Shown one piece after another: positions 23,498 through 26,194 of a stretch of 26,194 nucleotides of DNA. The notes under the pieces were generated by a model that had not been told where the DNA came from, ran no database searches, and saw nothing but the letters and a program-made list of their open reading frames with translations. The DNA comes from UBA6136 sp044378425. Lineage in GTDB: Bacteria > Pseudomonadota > Gammaproteobacteria > Methylococcales > Methylococcaceae. The stretch lies in contig JBILXN010000009.1 of assembly GCA_044378425.1 (NCBI GenBank), positions 1-26,194 on the forward strand, in the 5' to 3' direction. The translations under genes were made by a program, and so were the position numbers. Every line of letters starts with the position of its first letter. Positions within the stretch are counted from its first letter, which is position 1.

Positions 23498-24924
23498 GCA
23501 CTCAATTTGACCTCTGCATTATCGGTGGTGGAGCGGCGGGACTGGTCGTCGCAGCGGGTGGGGCGGGACTTGGCGCTAAAGTTGTACTGATCGAAAAAAA
23601 TCGGCTCGGCGGCGATTGCCTTTGGACAGGCTGTGTCCCGAGCAAGGCTCTGCTGCATTCGGCCCGCGTCGCTCACACCGTTCGGACCGCCCGTCAGGCC
23701 GCGATAACAGTCGCCGCGCCCGCTGTCGCGCTACCCGACGTCATGGCGCGGGTTCGTGCGGTCATTGCCACCCTCGAACCGCATGACAGCCCCGAGCGGT
23801 TCGCGGCAATGGGGGTCGAGATCGTCACCGGCAGCGGGTGCTTTAGCGGCCCTGACCGATTTGAGGTCAATGGCAGAACGATCAGCGCGCGCCACTTTGT
23901 CCTTGCCACCGGCTCACGGCCACAGATTCCAGCCATCCCCGGGCTGGCTTCCACACCCTATCTGACCCATGAGACATTATTCGATCTCCGCGAGCCGGTC
24001 GCCAAACTCCTCATCATCGGCGCCGGGCCGATCGGTATCGAAATGGCACAGGCCTTCCGTCGTCTGGGCAGCGAGGTCGTGGTGCTGGCCGGGGGTGAGC
24101 AGATATTGCCACGCGAGGACGGCGATCTTGCCGCTGTCATCGAACAGCAGTTACTGGGAGAAGGCGTCCAGTTGGCGGTGGGGGTGTCGATACGGGAAGT
24201 CTCGGGCGAGATCGGCCATGTCCAGATCACTTACTCGGACCGCAACGGCACCCAGCACAGGGTCGAGGGTAGTCATGTATTGATCGCAACCGGCCGGCAG
24301 CCCAATATCGAAGCACTGGACCTGGAGCGCGCTGGGGTAGCGGTGGCAGAGGGCCGACTGGTTCTGGACGGACGGCTCAGAACCCAAAACCGTCGTATCT
24401 TTGCCTGCGGCGATGTCGCCGGGCCGTTTCTGTTCACCCACATGGCGGAACATCAGGCAGGCATCGTGCTGCGTAACACTTTGTTTCGACTGCCATCCCG
24501 CACTGAAACCCGAGCCGTCCCGTGGTGTACGTTCACCGACCCGGAACTGGCACGCGTCGGACTGTCCGAACGCGAGGCGCACGCGCAGTCAATACCGCAC
24601 CGCGTCTACACCTTTGACTTCGGATCACTGGACCGGGCGGTTACCGATGGTCTGGGTCAGGGAAGGGCCAAGCTGATCACAACACCACGCGGAAAGATAC
24701 TGGGCGCCGCCATCGCCGGTGCAGGCGCCGGGGAACTGATTCATGAATACGTGCTAGCACTGCACAAAAATCTGACCGTACACGATCTGGCCGGTGCTAT
24801 TCACATCTACCCGACGCTCGCGCAAATCAACCGACGCCTCGCAGAACAACGATTGAAAGCCGGTTTGACGCCCGCCATAAAGCGATGGATTCAGCGACTG
24901 TTCCGGCTGCGGGGAGGATTGTGA
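23494..24924 (+). CDS. MerA/Lpd-like FAD-dependent disulfide oxidoreductase
   Basis: A 476 aa class I pyridine-nucleotide disulfide oxidoreductase. The FAD dinucleotide motif is GGGAAG (11-16), the redox-active pair is C42 and C47 in GGDCLWTGCVPSKALL, the NAD(P)H motif is IIGAGPIGIEMAQ, and the second FAD motif is RIFACGDVAGP. The dimerisation domain is complete. At the place where Lpd and glutathione reductase carry His-Pro-Thr and a glutamate, this protein has HIYPTLAQ: tyrosine (Y439) for the catalytic histidine and Q444 for the glutamate. The mercury-binding N-terminal domain and C-terminal CC pair of true MerA are absent, so mercuric reductase is unlikely. Many close relatives are annotated only as FAD oxidoreductase. 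It overlaps the LOG gene by 4 bp. Confidence 0.9.
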   Translation: MSTQFDLCIIGGGAAGLVVAAGGAGLGAKVVLIEKNRLGGDCLWTGCVPSKALLHSARVAHTVRTARQAAITVAAPAVALPDVMARVRAVIATLEPHDSPERFAAMGVEIVTGSGCFSGPDRFEVNGRTISARHFVLATGSRPQIPAIPGLASTPYLTHETLFDLREPVAKLLIIGAGPIGIEMAQAFRRLGSEVVVLAGGEQILPREDGDLAAVIEQQLLGEGVQLAVGVSIREVSGEIGHVQITYSDRNGTQHRVEGSHVLIATGRQPNIEALDLERAGVAVAEGRLVLDGRLRTQNRRIFACGDVAGPFLFTHMAEHQAGIVLRNTLFRLPSRTETRAVPWCTFTDPELARVGLSEREAHAQSIPHRVYTFDFGSLDRAVTDGLGQGRAKLITTPRGKILGAAIAGAGAGELIHEYVLALHKNLTVHDLAGAIHIYPTLAQINRRLAEQRLKAGLTPAIKRWIQRLFRLRGGL

Positions 24925-24956
24925 GCTGTGGCATCCGCCAAGCGGTCATGAGTCGG

Positions 24957-25248
24957 TCAACAGCGGCCAGACCCGGCCACGCTCCGCGGATCAATGATCA
25001 ACAGACGAGGCCTAGCGTTGCGCCCCACTTTGTCGCGGGCCGCGCCAACCTGATTTTCTTAATGCCTGCTCCAGTACGCTGATGCCGTCCTGATCGGGCT
25101 CCCTCTGTTTTGCACCGTACGAATACATGGTTCTCCACCCGGTAAAGTACCTCGGCAGCCTCCTCCACTGACAGCCGCTCCGCAGCAGATACAACATCCC
25201 ACAGAACACTTCATGTACGTCCACCGCCGTCGGCTTTGGCCGCTTCCG
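24957..25248 (-). pseudogene. IS5-family transposase remnant, frameshifted and truncated at both ends
   Basis: On the minus strand from 25248 the frame reads RKRPKPTAVDVHEVFC, then LYLLRSGCQWRRLP, WRTMYSY and SVLEQALRK, the N-terminal part of IS5-family transposases. It then runs out of phase, in KSGWRGPRQSGAQR ending at 25012. If one base is skipped after the AAA codon, the reading continues QVGAARDKVGRNARPRLLII, which is the expected IS5 sequence, to a stop at 24957. The first roughly 30 codons, the DDE catalytic core and both terminal repeats are missing. Its 5' part lies inside the 3' end of the res gene. It sits 32 bp from the end of the flavoprotein gene. Confidence 0.85.
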
Positions 25249-26194
25249 TCAACAGGTCGCCAACTGAACGCGCGACCACATAGCGTGCCGGATTCTCACC
25301 AACTGCCAGCGCGTGGAAATGCGCCTTGCCACATTCGATCTTGGCACTTTCCTTGTCCCGCAGGTCATCGGTAAACAGGCTGCTCTTGGTTTCGACCACG
25401 AAGTAAACATGCTGCGTGCTGTCCTCCTCCACCAGAACGGCCCAGTCGGGGTTGTAGCTACCTAGCGGGGTGGGAACCTTGAACCAGCCTGGTAGCTTTG
25501 CATACAGCTTGATCGCGTCGTTCTTCTCCAGCGCGTCGGCAAAGTCCCGCTCCGTCGTCGAGTCGTACACCACATGCTCGTAGATCGACTTTTGGGTGTC
25601 CATCAGCATGTTCTTGAGATAGCCGGTGAGCTCTTCCTTCTCGAATAACCCCTGTGCGTAGACGTGCTGGTCGCCCAACTTCTGATACTTGATACCGTCG
25701 ACCAAGGCCATCCGTTTGCATCGATTGATGGTCTCCGCCGCCAGCTCGATGAACTGCTGCGGGTTACGTTTGAAGTCGTCCAAGCGACCACTCTTGGTCA
25801 GGATGCTGGTGAGGGTGCGTCGAGTCAGATGGGTTCGATCCTGCAAGTCCGTGAGCAGGTCCGGCAGCTCGACATCCGTTTCATCCAGCACCACCGTGGC
25901 AGCCCCCGCTTTCTCAGTGGCTTGCACCCCCGCCTTGCCGATCGCGATATCGGCCTTGCGCCATTGCAGGCGCGCTTTCGCAATCGCAGGTGCCTTTTGC
26001 AAGGCGCTGATGCAATCCGTGATCAGCTTGGCGTTGTCAAATTGCACGCGATAGGTGGTCTGATGCTTGATGCGATCCCATAGCGCCTTGAACTCGTCAA
26101 TCAGGACTATCGCCTTACCATCCTGGCCTTTGCGCAGTGGAACCTGTTTGCGCTCATCGGCATTCTTGATTTCCAGGCGACCCGACACCTTGCG
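25211..26194 (-). CDS. Type III restriction enzyme Res subunit, C-terminal part (cut by window edge)
   Basis: The frame is open from the right edge (26194) to a TGA at 25211, giving 327 residues; the true start lies outside. It matches the C-terminal third of type III Res proteins (normally about 950-1000 aa), after the helicase domains. The PD-(D/E)xK endonuclease is visible: NPDWAVLVEE followed by VYFVVETKSS. Then come AKIECGKAHFHAL and YVVARSVGDLL, the usual end of the family. The last 11 or so codons (EAAKADGGGRT) lie in DNA that also encodes the IS5 transposase remnant in another frame, so the natural C-terminus was replaced. A GTG at 26188 is internal, not a start. The mod partner is expected upstream, beyond the edge. 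Confidence 0.88.
   Translation of the reverse strand, partial: RKVSGRLEIKNADERKQVPLRKGQDGKAIVLIDEFKALWDRIKHQTTYRVQFDNAKLITDCISALQKAPAIAKARLQWRKADIAIGKAGVQATEKAGAATVVLDETDVELPDLLTDLQDRTHLTRRTLTSILTKSGRLDDFKRNPQQFIELAAETINRCKRMALVDGIKYQKLGDQHVYAQGLFEKEELTGYLKNMLMDTQKSIYEHVVYDSTTERDFADALEKNDAIKLYAKLPGWFKVPTPLGSYNPDWAVLVEEDSTQHVYFVVETKSSLFTDDLRDKESAKIECGKAHFHALAVGENPARYVVARSVGDLLTEAAKADGGGRT

Noticed and set aside
23494..24924. Mercuric reductase (merA) call
   Set aside because: There is no N-terminal metal-binding domain, no C-terminal cysteine pair and no mer genes nearby.
25012..25224. A small intact protein gene of 70 codons
   Set aside because: It is only the in-frame piece of the frameshifted IS5 transposase remnant.

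Overview
The window is about 26 kb of GC-rich (roughly 60%) bacterial chromosome. Gene content and order point to a gammaproteobacterium. The run ndk-rlmN-pilW-hisS-yfgM-bamB-der, with iscR-iscS-iscA just upstream, is a gammaproteobacterial housekeeping neighbourhood. The hydrogenase maturation genes hypC, hypD and hypE and a SulP anion transporter would suit a hydrogen-using, possibly autotrophic relative of the Chromatiales, but that lineage guess is inference. There are no tRNA or rRNA genes, CRISPR arrays or prophage.

Layout. (1) 1-4845, minus strand: a SNF2 helicase and a SWIM zinc-finger protein overlapping by 4 bp, then an MGDG-synthase-like glycosyltransferase cut by the left edge. 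(2) 4957-8046, plus strand, divergent from the helicase: hypC-hypD, an unrecognised exported cysteine-rich protein, then hypE, with 4-bp overlaps at hypC/hypD and at the unknown protein/hypE. (3) 8084-18245, minus strand: iscR-iscS-iscA, an intrinsic terminator, then ndk-rlmN-pilW-hisS-yfgM-bamB-der and a J-domain protein. Compared with the usual order, iscU, hscBA, fdx, rodZ and ispG are absent. (4) 18246-18878: a type-1-like IscR site, then about 560 bp with no convincing gene but several inverted repeats. (5) 18879-24924, plus strand: a YSC84-domain lipoprotein, a patatin-like lipoprotein, a SulP transporter behind a repeat-decorated promoter, a LOG-family hydrolase and a MerA/Lpd-like flavoprotein. 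(6) 24957-26194, minus strand: a decayed IS5-family transposase fragment fused into the 3' end of a type III restriction (Res) gene that runs off the right edge.

Functional reading. HypC, HypD and HypE assemble and deliver the Fe(CN)2CO unit of [NiFe] hydrogenases; hypA, hypB, hypF and the hydrogenase itself must lie elsewhere. IscR, IscS and IscA form a reduced Fe-S cluster module. BamB and PilW act in the envelope, YfgM at the inner membrane, and Der, HisS, RlmN and Ndk serve ribosome assembly, translation and nucleotide balance.

I found no clearly complete new system. The best leads are the unknown exported protein inside the hyp operon, the structured gene-free region at 18.3-18.9 kb, the operator-like repeats before sulP, and the res gene whose last codons come from an IS remnant.
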